From Ga0077560 sp046330435 (lineage in GTDB: Bacteria > Actinomycetota > Thermoleophilia > Miltoncostaeales > Miltoncostaeaceae), in NCBI GenBank assembly GCA_046330435.1, contig JAXLST010000007.1, positions 1 through 64,000 of the forward strand: 64,000 bases of DNA, in the 5' to 3' direction. The notes under the pieces were generated by a model that made no database searches, was not told where the DNA came from, and saw only the letters and a list, made by a program, of their open reading frames with translations. Both the position numbers and the translations under genes were made by a program. Positions within the stretch are counted from its first letter, which is position 1; every line of letters starts with the position of its first letter. Of the stretch, positions 26,493-33,702 are shown in pieces.

Positions 26493-27197
26493 GTGTCCTT
26501 CGCGATCCGCGCAGTTCAGACCCCCAAGGAGTCGCCTCGGTACACCCCCGGCGCAGGGCACCCTCAACCTCAGCATGAGATTGCTGACCGGGCCCTGGTG
26601 GAGCGTGCGAGGCGCGGCGACAGCGTTGCGATGGATCGCATCATCGACCGGTACCGCGGCTTCGTCCGCCTCAAGGCCTCCTCGTACTTCCTCGCCGGCG
26701 GCGAGGGTGAGGACCTCATCCAGGAGGGCCTCATCGGGCTCTTCAAGGCGGTGCGCGACTACCGCCCCGACCGCGAGGCGAGCTTCCGGTCGTTCGCCGA
26801 GCTGTGCGTGACGCGGCAGATCATCACCGCGATCAAGACGGCGGCCAGGAACAAGCACACGCCGCTCAACACCTACGTGTCCTTCAGCCACTCCCGGGCC
26901 GGCGCGTCCTCCGACCAGGAGATGTCGCTCGCGGAGATCCTCCCGGACGACCCGGCGTGGGACCCGGTCAACCAGGCCATCTCCTCCGAGGAGCTGCGCG
27001 CCCTCGTCGGGTGCCTGGGCGAGGTGCTGTCCGGGCTCGAGAGCTCGGTGCTGACCATGTACCTGGAGGGGCGCTCCTACGAGGAGATCGCCGCCCGCCT
27101 GGACTGCACGCCCAAGACGGTGGACAACGCCCTGCAGCGGGTGACGCGCAAGGTCACCGCGCACCTGCGCACCCGCGAGGTCGTCGACCTCAGGTAG
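26493..27197 (+). CDS. sigH: SigH-type sigma-70 family RNA polymerase sigma factor
   Basis: The 234-residue sigma factor has region 2 motifs very close to Bacillus SigH: YRGFVRLKASSYFLAGG, DLIQEGLIGLFKAVRDYRPD and SFAELCVTRQIITAIKTA. Region 4 follows (LEGRSYEEIAARLDCTPKTVDNALQRV). In Bacillus SigH controls the transition to stationary phase and sporulation; here the regulon is unknown. GTG 26493 is favoured because a GAG-rich site lies upstream and the residues before it are not conserved-looking. An earlier GTG at 26397 is possible. No anti-sigma gene is adjacent. Confidence 0.88.
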   Translation: MSFAIRAVQTPKESPRYTPGAGHPQPQHEIADRALVERARRGDSVAMDRIIDRYRGFVRLKASSYFLAGGEGEDLIQEGLIGLFKAVRDYRPDREASFRSFAELCVTRQIITAIKTAARNKHTPLNTYVSFSHSRAGASSDQEMSLAEILPDDPAWDPVNQAISSEELRALVGCLGEVLSGLESSVLTMYLEGRSYEEIAARLDCTPKTVDNALQRVTRKVTAHLRTREVVDLR

Positions 27198-27203
27198 CCG
27201 CGC

Positions 27204-27228
27204 CGGGCGGCCCGCCCAGGGCCGCCCG
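27204..27228 (+). terminator. GC-rich hairpin after sigH
   Basis: CGGGCGGCCC and its exact reverse complement GGGCCGCCCG form a 10-bp stem around a GCCCA loop, 7 bp after the sigH stop codon. There is no T tract, which is common in high-GC genomes. Confidence 0.55.
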
Positions 27229-27271
27229 CGCATCCCGCCTGGCCCGCGGGATCACGGTGGGGAGGCCGTTC

Positions 27272-27277
27272 TATACT
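27272..27277 (+). promoter_or_regulatory. Candidate -10 box TATACT of pspA
   Basis: TATACT lies 32 nt before the pspA ATG in otherwise GC-rich DNA, close to the TATAAT consensus. A matching -35 box was not found at 16-18 nt spacing. Confidence 0.45.
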
Positions 27278-27309
27278 CGGCTCGTTCCCCCACCGTCGAA
27301 AGGAACCGA

Positions 27310-28053
27310 ATGGGCCTCATCAGCCGGTTCTTGTCGATCTTCAAGGCGAAGGTCAGCAAGCTCCTGGACCGCGCCGAGGATCCGCGCGAGACCCTCGACT
27401 ACTCGTACGAGAAGCAGCTCGAGCTGCTCCAGCAGGTCCGCCGCGGCGTCGCCGATGTGGCCACCAGCAAGAAGCGCCTGGAGCTCCAGGCCGCGAAGCT
27501 GGAGCAGAGCATCACCAAGCTCGACGGCCAGGCCCGGTCGGCCCTGTCCGCCGGCCGCGAGGACCTCGCCCGCGTCGCCCTCGAGCGCAAGAAGGGCGTG
27601 CAGATGCAGCTGCAGTCACTCGACGAGCAGCGCGCGCAGCTCCAGGCCGAGCAGGACAAGCTGGTCTCCGCCGAGCAGCGCCTCACGCAGAAGGTCGAGG
27701 CCTTCCGCACCCAGAAGGAGACCATCAAGGCGCAGTACACCGCCGCCGAGGCCCAGACCAAGATCGGCGAGGCGGTGTCCGGCATCTCCGAGGAGATGAC
27801 CGACATCGGGATGGCGATGGACCGCGCCCACAACAAGGTCGAGACGATGCGGGCCCGCGCGGGCGCCATCGACGAGCTGCTGGAGTCCGGCGCGCTCGAG
27901 GACTTCACCGCCCCCGGGCAGGACAGCATCGACCGTGAGCTCGCGAAGATCAGCGCCAACGAGGGCGTCGACGCCGAGCTCGAGGCCCTCAAGAAGGAGC
28001 TCGGGACGGGCTCCGCGCCGGCCGGCGAGGTGGGCCAGGGAGGCACCCCGTGA
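27310..28053 (+). CDS. pspA: PspA/IM30 family envelope-stress protein
   Basis: The 247-residue protein has the amphipathic N-terminal helix (MGLISRFLSIFKAKVSKLLD), the conserved EDPRETLDYSYEKQ region, and a long coiled coil (about 25-190) of PspA/ESCRT-III type. These proteins assemble on the inner membrane to preserve barrier function. A strong AAGGAA ribosome site precedes the ATG. The gene overlaps the PspAA gene by 4 bp, and htpX and pspAB lie 0.5 kb downstream on the other strand. Confidence 0.92.
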   Translation: MGLISRFLSIFKAKVSKLLDRAEDPRETLDYSYEKQLELLQQVRRGVADVATSKKRLELQAAKLEQSITKLDGQARSALSAGREDLARVALERKKGVQMQLQSLDEQRAQLQAEQDKLVSAEQRLTQKVEAFRTQKETIKAQYTAAEAQTKIGEAVSGISEEMTDIGMAMDRAHNKVETMRARAGAIDELLESGALEDFTAPGQDSIDRELAKISANEGVDAELEALKKELGTGSAPAGEVGQGGTP

Positions 28054-28328
28054 TCGTCCGGGTGCTCGGGGAGGGCCAGTTCCGGCTCGCCGACGGCGTC
28101 TTCTCCCAGGCGAACAGCATCGACGACCGGCTGCAGGCCGCGGTGGAGTCCGACGACGCGGAGGGCTTCTCCTCGGCGCTGGCGGACCTCATCGCGTTCA
28201 TCACGTCGAACGGCACCCCGGTGCCCGCCGACGAGCTCATCGGGTCCGACGCCATCGTCCCGGCGCCCGACACGACCCTCGAGGAGGTCCGGTCGCTCCT
28301 CGGTGACGAGGGGCTCATCCCCGACTGA
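28050..28328 (+). CDS. PspAA-domain protein
   Basis: The 92-residue protein begins MIVRVLGEGQFRL, and its GVFSQANSIDDRLQ and central LADLIAFITSNGTPV blocks match the PspAA domain. That domain is found next to PspA in archaea, actinobacteria and chloroflexi. It is taken to act as a PspA partner at the membrane surface. It overlaps pspA by 4 bp and is followed at once by a GC-rich hairpin, so the pair forms a closed transcription unit. Confidence 0.85.
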   Translation: MIVRVLGEGQFRLADGVFSQANSIDDRLQAAVESDDAEGFSSALADLIAFITSNGTPVPADELIGSDAIVPAPDTTLEEVRSLLGDEGLIPD

Positions 28329-28345
28329 CCCGCGCGGGGCGCGGG
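28329..28345 (+). terminator. Hairpin directly after pspAA
   Basis: CCCGCGC-GGG-GCGCGGG gives a perfect 7-bp GC stem with a 3-nt loop, starting at the base after the pspAA stop codon. It probably ends the pspA-pspAA message. Confidence 0.45.
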
Positions 28346-28458
28346 ACCCCGGCGGACGCATCGATCCGCCCGGGAAGCCCCTTCGCGTCCACTCGTAACT
28401 TTTGGAGTTTCGGGGCTGTCGCCTCAAGACGACGGTCCTTCCCTCCGAGGAGTTGCGC

Positions 28459-28887
28459 GTGACGACGCATTCACTGATCTCCATGCCGTTGCCGGGCGGC
28501 CTGCTGGGTGCCCAGGCGACGACGATGCTCATCCTCCTCCTGGGCGGTGCGGCGGCCGCGGGCTGCTGGGCCTGCACGTACCTGTGCCGCGCCGGCGGTG
28601 AGCGCCTGCCCGCCCGCACAGTCGGGGTGGCCGCGCAGTTCGCCATCGTGCTGTGGGCCGCCAACGGCGGCCTGCTCCTGGCGGGCGCACCCACGTGGGC
28701 CTTCACGCTGCTCGACGTGGTCGTGGTGGGCGTCGCGGTGCTCACCGCGGCGATCCTCGGCATGTCCTGGCGCCTCACAGGCCGCTCCGGCCCCGCGGCG
28801 GGCGATCAGGTGACCGGCGCACCCCAGACCGGGAACCAGCGCTCCAGCTCCGCCTCGATCGGCAGCTCCCGCCCCAGCGCCGCCTGA
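28459..28887 (+). CDS. Small integral membrane protein inside the Psp locus
   Basis: GTG 28459 follows GAGGAG at 6-nt spacing, a clear start. The 142-residue product has three hydrophobic helices (about 18-38, 50-72 and 78-98) and a Ser/Gly-rich polar tail. No family was recognised. Its last 82 bp run antisense over the 3' end of pspAB, so the two messages are convergent and overlapping. Its position between pspAA and pspAB-htpX suggests an envelope role, but this is only positional inference. Confidence 0.6.
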   Translation: MTTHSLISMPLPGGLLGAQATTMLILLLGGAAAAGCWACTYLCRAGGERLPARTVGVAAQFAIVLWAANGGLLLAGAPTWAFTLLDVVVVGVAVLTAAILGMSWRLTGRSGPAAGDQVTGAPQTGNQRSSSASIGSSRPSAA

Positions 28888-29375
28888 AGCCGCAGCTCCG
28901 TCGTCGTGTCGCGCGTGCGGTCGCCGCGCGGCACGAACGGGTAGAAGCTGCCGCGCTTGTAGCCGTAGACGAGCAGCACGGGACCCTCGTCGTTCGCGAA
29001 GCCGAACACCGAGCACAGCAGCTGCTCGCCGAAGCCCCGCTCCTCCAGGCTGCGGTTCACCAGGTGGACGGTGGTGACCAGGTCCGGCAGGTCCTCGTCC
29101 TCCAGGACGATCCAGGTGAAGCCCAGCTCGTCCTGACTCCGCCGCATCCTGGTGCCGGAGCTCTTGCCCGACAGGGCGAGCAGCTCGTCGAGCTCGCGCA
29201 TGAGCTCGTCGAACTGGCCCATCTGCACCGGCTTGAAGCACACGCCGGCCTTCCCGGACGGCCGGAGGGCGAGGTTCACCACCAGGGTGGCCTCGGCGGT
29301 CGAGATGGCGAACAGGGCGTCCAGGTCGGGCTTCCGGGGCCGTCGCTCCCCGCGGAGGATGTCCAGGAGCCCCAT
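28806..29375 (-). CDS. PspAB-like protein encoded after htpX
   Basis: The 189-residue soluble protein begins MGLLDILRG and contains LDALFAISTAEATLV, LGFTWIVLEDEDLPDLVTTVH and a C-terminal ERWFPVWG. This is the pattern of the PspAB family described next to PspA/PspAA and HtpX in actinobacteria. Its biochemical role is unknown. It starts 5 bp after the htpX stop on the same strand, so the two are surely co-transcribed. The other half of the module, pspA-pspAA, converges from the opposite side. Confidence 0.78.
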   Translation of the reverse strand: MGLLDILRGERRPRKPDLDALFAISTAEATLVVNLALRPSGKAGVCFKPVQMGQFDELMRELDELLALSGKSSGTRMRRSQDELGFTWIVLEDEDLPDLVTTVHLVNRSLEERGFGEQLLCSVFGFANDEGPVLLVYGYKRGSFYPFVPRGDRTRDTTTELRLQAALGRELPIEAELERWFPVWGAPVT

Positions 29376-29380
29376 GGGCG

Positions 29381-30289
29381 TCAGGCCGCCGCGACCGGGC
29401 CGGCGTCGATGTCGGCCTGCATCGCCATGAGGCGCTCGATGCGCTTCTGCACCGGCGGGTGTGTGGCGAACAGGCTCGACAGCGAGAAGCCCCGGGCGAC
29501 CGCCGGCATGATGAAGAAGGCGTTGAGCCCCTCGGCCTCGCGCAGGTCCTTGCTGGGGATCTTGGCCATGTCGCCGCTGATCTTCACCAACGCTGAGGCG
29601 AGGTTGGCGGGGGCGCCGGTCATGATCGCCGCGCCGCGGTCGGCCGCGTACTCCCGGTACCGGGACAGGGCCCGCAGCAGCAGGTAGGACACGACGTAGG
29701 TCACGATGCTGACCAGGAGCACGGCGAAGAACGCCGCGGCGGCGTTGTCGCGGCCACGGCCCACACGGCCCCAGGCGCTCATGCGGATGAGCAGGCCCGC
29801 AACGGTCGCGAGGAACGACGCCACGGTCATCACCACCACGTCGCGGTTCGCGATGTGCGAGAGCTCGTGGGCGATGACGCCCTCCAGCTCGTGGGGCTCG
29901 AGGTCCTGCATGAGTCCCGTGGTGACGCACACCGTGGCGGTCTTGCGGCTGCGGCCCGTCGCGAAGGCGTTGGGCAGGTCGGTTTGCGCGACGGCGAGCC
30001 GGGGCTTCGGCAGGTCGGTGAGCTGGCAGAGGCGGTCGACGATGGCGTGCAGCTGGGGCTGCTCCTCGGCGGTCACCACATGCGCCCGCATGCTGGCCAG
30101 CGCGAGCTTGTCGCTGAAGAACAGCTGCACCAGCATCACGATCGCCGCGACGATCACGACGGCCGTCGTGCCGGCGCCCATGGCGATGATCACGCCCATG
30201 AACACGACGTAGACGAGCCCCAGCAGGAACATGGTGAGGCCCATCCGGGCGGTGAGCCCGCGGTCCCGGCCGTACCATCGCTTCGCCAT
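29381..30289 (-). CDS. htpX: M48-family membrane metalloprotease HtpX
   Basis: The 302-residue protein has two N-terminal membrane helices (about 18-58), the zinc motif HELSH in GVIAHELSHIANRD, two further helices (about 155-210), and a third zinc ligand in YREYAADRGAA. HtpX degrades misfolded membrane proteins during envelope stress. It is followed by pspAB and faces pspA-pspAA, which supports a combined membrane-stress module. Length is standard. Confidence 0.93.
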   Translation of the reverse strand: MAKRWYGRDRGLTARMGLTMFLLGLVYVVFMGVIIAMGAGTTAVVIVAAIVMLVQLFFSDKLALASMRAHVVTAEEQPQLHAIVDRLCQLTDLPKPRLAVAQTDLPNAFATGRSRKTATVCVTTGLMQDLEPHELEGVIAHELSHIANRDVVVMTVASFLATVAGLLIRMSAWGRVGRGRDNAAAAFFAVLLVSIVTYVVSYLLLRALSRYREYAADRGAAIMTGAPANLASALVKISGDMAKIPSKDLREAEGLNAFFIMPAVARGFSLSSLFATHPPVQKRIERLMAMQADIDAGPVAAA

Positions 30290-30348
30290 CGGATCCCGGT
30301 CCTTGATGAAGGTGCCGACCCGGAGCGATGATACGCGCTGCCAGCCGG

Positions 30349-30354
30349 TACCCT
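30349..30354 (+). promoter_or_regulatory. Candidate leaderless -10 hexamer TACCCT
   Basis: TACCCT, preceded by GG, ends 10 nt before ATG 30365 and no ribosome-binding site is present. The same GGTACCCT context occurs before starts at 35673 and 42368. Confidence 0.4.
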
Positions 30355-30364
30355 GCCCGGACCC

Positions 30365-30745
30365 ATGGAACGTTTCGCAATGCCCCGGTCGCGGTGGGCC
30401 GTCGTGTTCATCGGGCTCCTCGCCCCCAGGGGCGGGGTGGTCGAGCTCGGCGGCGGTGAGCTGCGCATCAGCGTCGGCCTCATGGGCTCCGCCCGCATCC
30501 CCGTGGAGCGCATCGAGCGGGTGTCCCGGATGGAGTGGCCGGGCTTCGCCGGGCTGGGGGTGCGCATCGGGCGCGGCCTGGTCGCGTTCGTGCTGCGGTC
30601 GGGGTCGTGCGTGGTCATCGAGACCGACCAGGAGGTCAGCGTGCGGGCCCCGCTGCCGTGGAAGACCCGGAAGATCCTGGTGCGCGTGGAGGACCCGCCG
30701 GAGCTGATGGCGGCCATCGCCGACGCCCGCCGCGCGGCGCCGTGA
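30365..30745 (+). CDS. Hypothetical protein, possible PH-like fold
   Basis: The 126-residue protein has alternating short strands (GGVVELGGGELRISVG, IPVERIERVSRM, AFVLRSGSCVVIET) and a C-terminal helix, reminiscent of small bacterial PH-like domains. There is no convincing membrane segment and no catalytic motif. It overlaps the following alpha/beta hydrolase gene by 4 bp (GTGA), so the two probably work or are at least expressed together. Function is unknown. Confidence 0.65.
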   Translation: MERFAMPRSRWAVVFIGLLAPRGGVVELGGGELRISVGLMGSARIPVERIERVSRMEWPGFAGLGVRIGRGLVAFVLRSGSCVVIETDQEVSVRAPLPWKTRKILVRVEDPPELMAAIADARRAAP

Positions 30746-31377
30746 GCACTCCGCGGGTCCTGGAGGTCCCCACCGCGCGCGGACCGGCGCGGGTCCACCT
30801 GCACGAGGTGCCCGGTGCCGGGGCCGCGCTGGTGATGGGGCACGGTGCGGGAGGGGGCGTCGGGGCGCCCGACCTCGTCGCGGTCACCGAGGTGGCACTG
30901 GCGGCGGGGATCGCCGTGGCGCTCGTGGAGCAGCCGTACCGGGTCGCGGGGCGCCGGGGTCCCGACCGTGCGCCGGTGCTCGACGCCGCCTGGGCGGAGG
31001 TGGTCGGCGCGCTGCGGGACGGGCCGCTGGCGGGCCTGCGGCTGGTGACCGGCGGGCGCTCGTCGGGTGCCCGGGTCGCGTGCCGCACCGCGGACACCAC
31101 GGAGGCCGCCGGCGTGCTGTGCCTGGCCTTCCCGCTGCAGCCCGCGACGCGCGCGGGGGCGGTGCCCCGGCCGAGCCGGCTTCCGGAACTCGAGGCCGTG
31201 ACGGTGCCGGTCCTGATCGTCCAGGGTGACCGGGATCCGTTCGGCATGCCCCCGGAGGCGCCGGGGCGGCTGGTCGCGCGCGTACCGGGCGACCATTCGC
31301 TGCGGAAGGGGCTCGCGGGCGTGCGGGACGCCGTCGCCGGTTGGCTGCCCGCGGTGGCGGGGCGGGGCGCGGCCTGA
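30742..31377 (+). CDS. Alpha/beta hydrolase of the KANL3/Tex30-like family
   Basis: The 211-residue protein shows an oxyanion-loop MGHGAGGGVGAPDL, the nucleophile elbow GGRSSGAR (GxSxG), an acid in QGDRDPFG and a histidine in GDHSLR. This order and the very short core match the dienelactone-hydrolase/Tex30 type. The substrate is unknown. GTG 30742 overlaps the preceding stop. A perfect 14-bp hairpin lies 5 bp after its stop, between it and the convergent VOC gene. Confidence 0.8.
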   Translation: MSTPRVLEVPTARGPARVHLHEVPGAGAALVMGHGAGGGVGAPDLVAVTEVALAAGIAVALVEQPYRVAGRRGPDRAPVLDAAWAEVVGALRDGPLAGLRLVTGGRSSGARVACRTADTTEAAGVLCLAFPLQPATRAGAVPRPSRLPELEAVTVPVLIVQGDRDPFGMPPEAPGRLVARVPGDHSLRKGLAGVRDAVAGWLPAVAGRGAA

Positions 31378-31381
31378 ACCA

Positions 31382-31416
31382 CGACCCGCCGCGGACGTGA
31401 CCTCCGCGGCGGGTCG
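31382..31416. terminator. Bidirectional terminator hairpin
   Basis: CGACCCGCCGCGGA and its exact reverse complement form a 14-bp stem around a 7-nt loop. It lies between two convergent genes and can serve both. Confidence 0.8.
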
Positions 31417-31425
31417 CGCGGGGTG

Positions 31426-31782
31426 CTACTCGGCGGTGGGCTCCATGAGCACGACCTGGTTCCCGTCGGGGTCGTAGACGTCGACCATTCGGGCGCCGCC
31501 CAGGTCGTCGACGGACCCGACGACGGTGCCGGCGGCCTTCAGGGACGCGGCGATCTCATCGATGCCCTCGACGCGCAGGACGACGGTGGCGCCGCCGCGC
31601 TGCGGGGCGACGGCGAGCTCGCCGGACAGGGCGAGGTTGATGGCGCCCGCGTCGAACTCCGCCCAGTCGTTGCCCTCGCGGCGGGCGAGCGGGAGCCCGA
31701 GGGTGTCGCGGTAGAAGGTGACCGAACGGTCCATGTTGCACACCTGGTAGAAGACCGTGTCGATCCCAGTGACCTGGCCCAA
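31426..31782 (-). CDS. VOC-family (glyoxalase-like) protein, TTG start
   Basis: The 118-residue protein has the two beta-alpha-beta-beta-beta half modules of the vicinal oxygen chelate fold: VTGIDTVFYQVCNMDRSVTFY, LGLPLARREGNDWAEF, and the C-terminal ARMVDVYDPDGNQVVLME. Histidine metal ligands of glyoxalase I are absent at the N terminus, so a binding or resistance role is possible. TTG 31782 is preferred because GGAGG lies 5 nt upstream; the longer ATG frame has a non-homologous N-terminal extension. Confidence 0.8.
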   Translation of the reverse strand: MGQVTGIDTVFYQVCNMDRSVTFYRDTLGLPLARREGNDWAEFDAGAINLALSGELAVAPQRGGATVVLRVEGIDEIAASLKAAGTVVGSVDDLGGARMVDVYDPDGNQVVLMEPTAE

Positions 31783-31911
31783 AGCCGCCTCCGGTTGGTC
31801 GGTGAACGACCGGGAGTCTACGGGTGACGCGTGGGCCCGGGGCCGGCACATCGCCCCGGAGGGGCGGGAAGCCGAGGCCGCGCCGGGCGGCGGGAGCCGT
31901 CCCCCCGGCCA

Positions 31912-31936
31912 CCCCCGCTCAGCGTCTGAGCGGGGG
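31912..31936 (-). terminator. Hairpin after the receiver-like gene
   Basis: CCCCCGCTCAG and CTGAGCGGGGG form an 11-bp perfect stem with a 3-nt loop, 20 bp downstream of the minus-strand stop at 31957. Confidence 0.6.
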
Positions 31937-31956
31937 GGGCGCCGGGGACGCCACGG

Positions 31957-32382
31957 CTACTGGGCCGCGGCGGTCCGGAGACCGGCGGAGGCCCAGCCGC
32001 TGGTGCGGGGGGCCACGGTGCGGCGCCGCGGGGCGAGCGCGGCCGCGAGGGTCAGGGCGACGCGGTAGCCGCAGTCGTCCTCGGACCCGGTGAGCAGCAG
32101 GGTGCCCGCGGCACGGCCGGCGAGCGTGTTGACCAGCTTGCGGGGCCGGTCGGCCACGATGATGAGCGGGCGCTCGTCGTGGAGCAGCTCCTCGGTGACC
32201 TCGTCCCACACCGGCGCGTCGTCGCGGAGGTCCACGATGAGCACGTCGCCCATGAGCGGGGCGCCGCGCAGCTCGGCGGGCTCGTTGGAGACGGCGTGGT
32301 GGCCGAGGCGGCGGACGGTCTCCTCGAGGGTGGTGCGGGGGGCGCCCTCGGCGCCCATGATGGCGAAGTCGTACGTCTGCAT
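31957..32382 (-). CDS. Hypothetical protein with receiver-like fold
   Basis: ATG 32382 has AGGGGA 9 nt upstream. The first 115 of 141 residues show an alternating strand-helix pattern: MQTYDFAIMG, DVLIVDLRDD, PLIIVADRP, GTLLLTG. This recalls a CheY-like receiver with Asp in VDLRDD, but the lysine of a true receiver is not clear. The Arg/Ala-rich tail is probably flexible. It lies downstream of the Pro/Thr-rich surface protein on the same strand, 116 bp away. Function is unknown. Confidence 0.6.
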   Translation of the reverse strand: MQTYDFAIMGAEGAPRTTLEETVRRLGHHAVSNEPAELRGAPLMGDVLIVDLRDDAPVWDEVTEELLHDERPLIIVADRPRKLVNTLAGRAAGTLLLTGSEDDCGYRVALTLAAALAPRRRTVAPRTSGWASAGLRTAAAQ

Positions 32383-32498
32383 TGTGTTCGATCCCCTCTG
32401 GGACGGAAGTGTCGTGACCGGTGCACGTGGGATGGCACCGGACCACACGGCCGTGTCTGCCGTCCGTGCGCGGGGCGCACGTCGGCTGGGGGACCGGA

Positions 32499-33509
32499 CT
32501 AGCCGGGTCTCAGGGCGACCGGGTTGTAGCCCGGGCACCCGGCGCCGCGCTGGGCGACGAGGGTGGTGAGGTGCAGACGCGGGATCCGCGGCGTGACCGT
32601 TGCGAGCAGCAGGGCCACGGTGAAGAGCAGGATGATGGCGCCGGAGTTGGTGCCGCTGGCGCCGGGGAAGACGTAGCCGGCGAGCATCTGCAGCAGCGAG
32701 CCGCGGGTGTCGGAGCTCGTCGCACGGAGCGGGATCTCAAGCGTCGCGGTGAGCTCCACCGCCTCGTCCCGTGTCGTCGTCCTGCGCTGGCTGGCGTCGC
32801 GCTGCAGCGGCACTTCCAGAGTGGTGACCGGGGTGGTCGCCACGGCCTGGTTGCCCAGGACGGTGGTGTCGCCGAGCCGCGGGGTGAGGTCCGGGGCCAC
32901 GACGGGCGTGACGGCCGGCTTCACGGGCTTGGTGATGGCGGGCGGGGTGTCCGCGCCGCGCGCCGCGATGGGCAGCGCGGGCGTCTCGGCCGGCTCGGGA
33001 GCCGTGACCGGGGCGACGCTGCCGGGAAGGGTTGCGGGAGCGATGGTGCCGCCCGCGGCGGGCGTGCCGGCGATGCCCGTGACCGCGTCGGGGCCGACGG
33101 AGTCGGGCACGGTGACCGCGGTGGGCGGGGTCGCCGGGGTGCCGGTGGACGGCGCCGGGGTGGTGGCCGGGTCCGTCGCCGGGGGCGTCGTCGCCGTGGG
33201 CTCGGGCGCCGTGGGGTCGACCGTGGGCGCCGGGGGCACCGGCGTCTCCGCTACCGGGGTCACGGCCGGGTCCGTCACCGGGTTGGCCGGCGGGGTGGCC
33301 GGGTCCGGCGACGTGGGGGCCGTGCCGATCGGGGTCGGCGTGGCGTCCGTGGCCGTCGCGGCCGACTGCTGATCCGTGACGGCGGCCGCATCCACCGCGC
33401 CCAGGGCGCTGGTGGCGCCGAGCGCGAACACGACGACGGCCGCGGCAAGAGCGCGGGCGAGCCGGCTGCGGGGCGGGGCACTGCGTCCTGTCAGCGGGAT
33501 GCGGGTCAA
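32499..33509 (-). CDS. Secreted Pro/Thr-rich surface protein with C-terminal membrane anchor
   Basis: The 336-residue protein has a basic N terminus and hydrophobic signal segment (about 17-38). About 180 residues of Pro/Thr/Ala/Val-rich low-complexity sequence follow (many TxP and PxT repeats), then a more structured part with TTLEVPLQRD and ATLEIPLRA, which look like two copies of one strand. A transmembrane helix (GAIILLFTVALLLATV) comes near the end, before a short basic tail. It resembles a cell-wall-spanning stalk. No sortase motif is visible. No homologous function was recognised. Confidence 0.65.
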   Translation of the reverse strand: MTRIPLTGRSAPPRSRLARALAAAVVVFALGATSALGAVDAAAVTDQQSAATATDATPTPIGTAPTSPDPATPPANPVTDPAVTPVAETPVPPAPTVDPTAPEPTATTPPATDPATTPAPSTGTPATPPTAVTVPDSVGPDAVTGIAGTPAAGGTIAPATLPGSVAPVTAPEPAETPALPIAARGADTPPAITKPVKPAVTPVVAPDLTPRLGDTTVLGNQAVATTPVTTLEVPLQRDASQRRTTTRDEAVELTATLEIPLRATSSDTRGSLLQMLAGYVFPGASGTNSGAIILLFTVALLLATVTPRIPRLHLTTLVAQRGAGCPGYNPVALRPG

Positions 33510-33688
33510 GCGGACCTATCGCTCGTCGTTGCGGGGCACCCTATACGCAAGTGGGGGCGCCCGAGAAGGCCCCGTGGTGCGTTTGTGGAACTTCGCCACT
33601 CAATATCCCTCCAATGGGTGAGACGACCTGGCCGTTCCAACGGTTCCCCCCGGCCCCGGGAGGAACCGGAGCATCCGGGGCGGAGGGC

Positions 33689-33694
33689 TAGCAT
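33689..33694 (+). promoter_or_regulatory. Candidate leaderless -10 hexamer TAGCAT
   Basis: TAGCAT ends 8 nt before GTG 33703 and there is no closer ribosome-binding site, so the transcript may start at the initiation codon. Confidence 0.35.
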
Positions 33695-33702
33695 CGGCCG
33701 CG

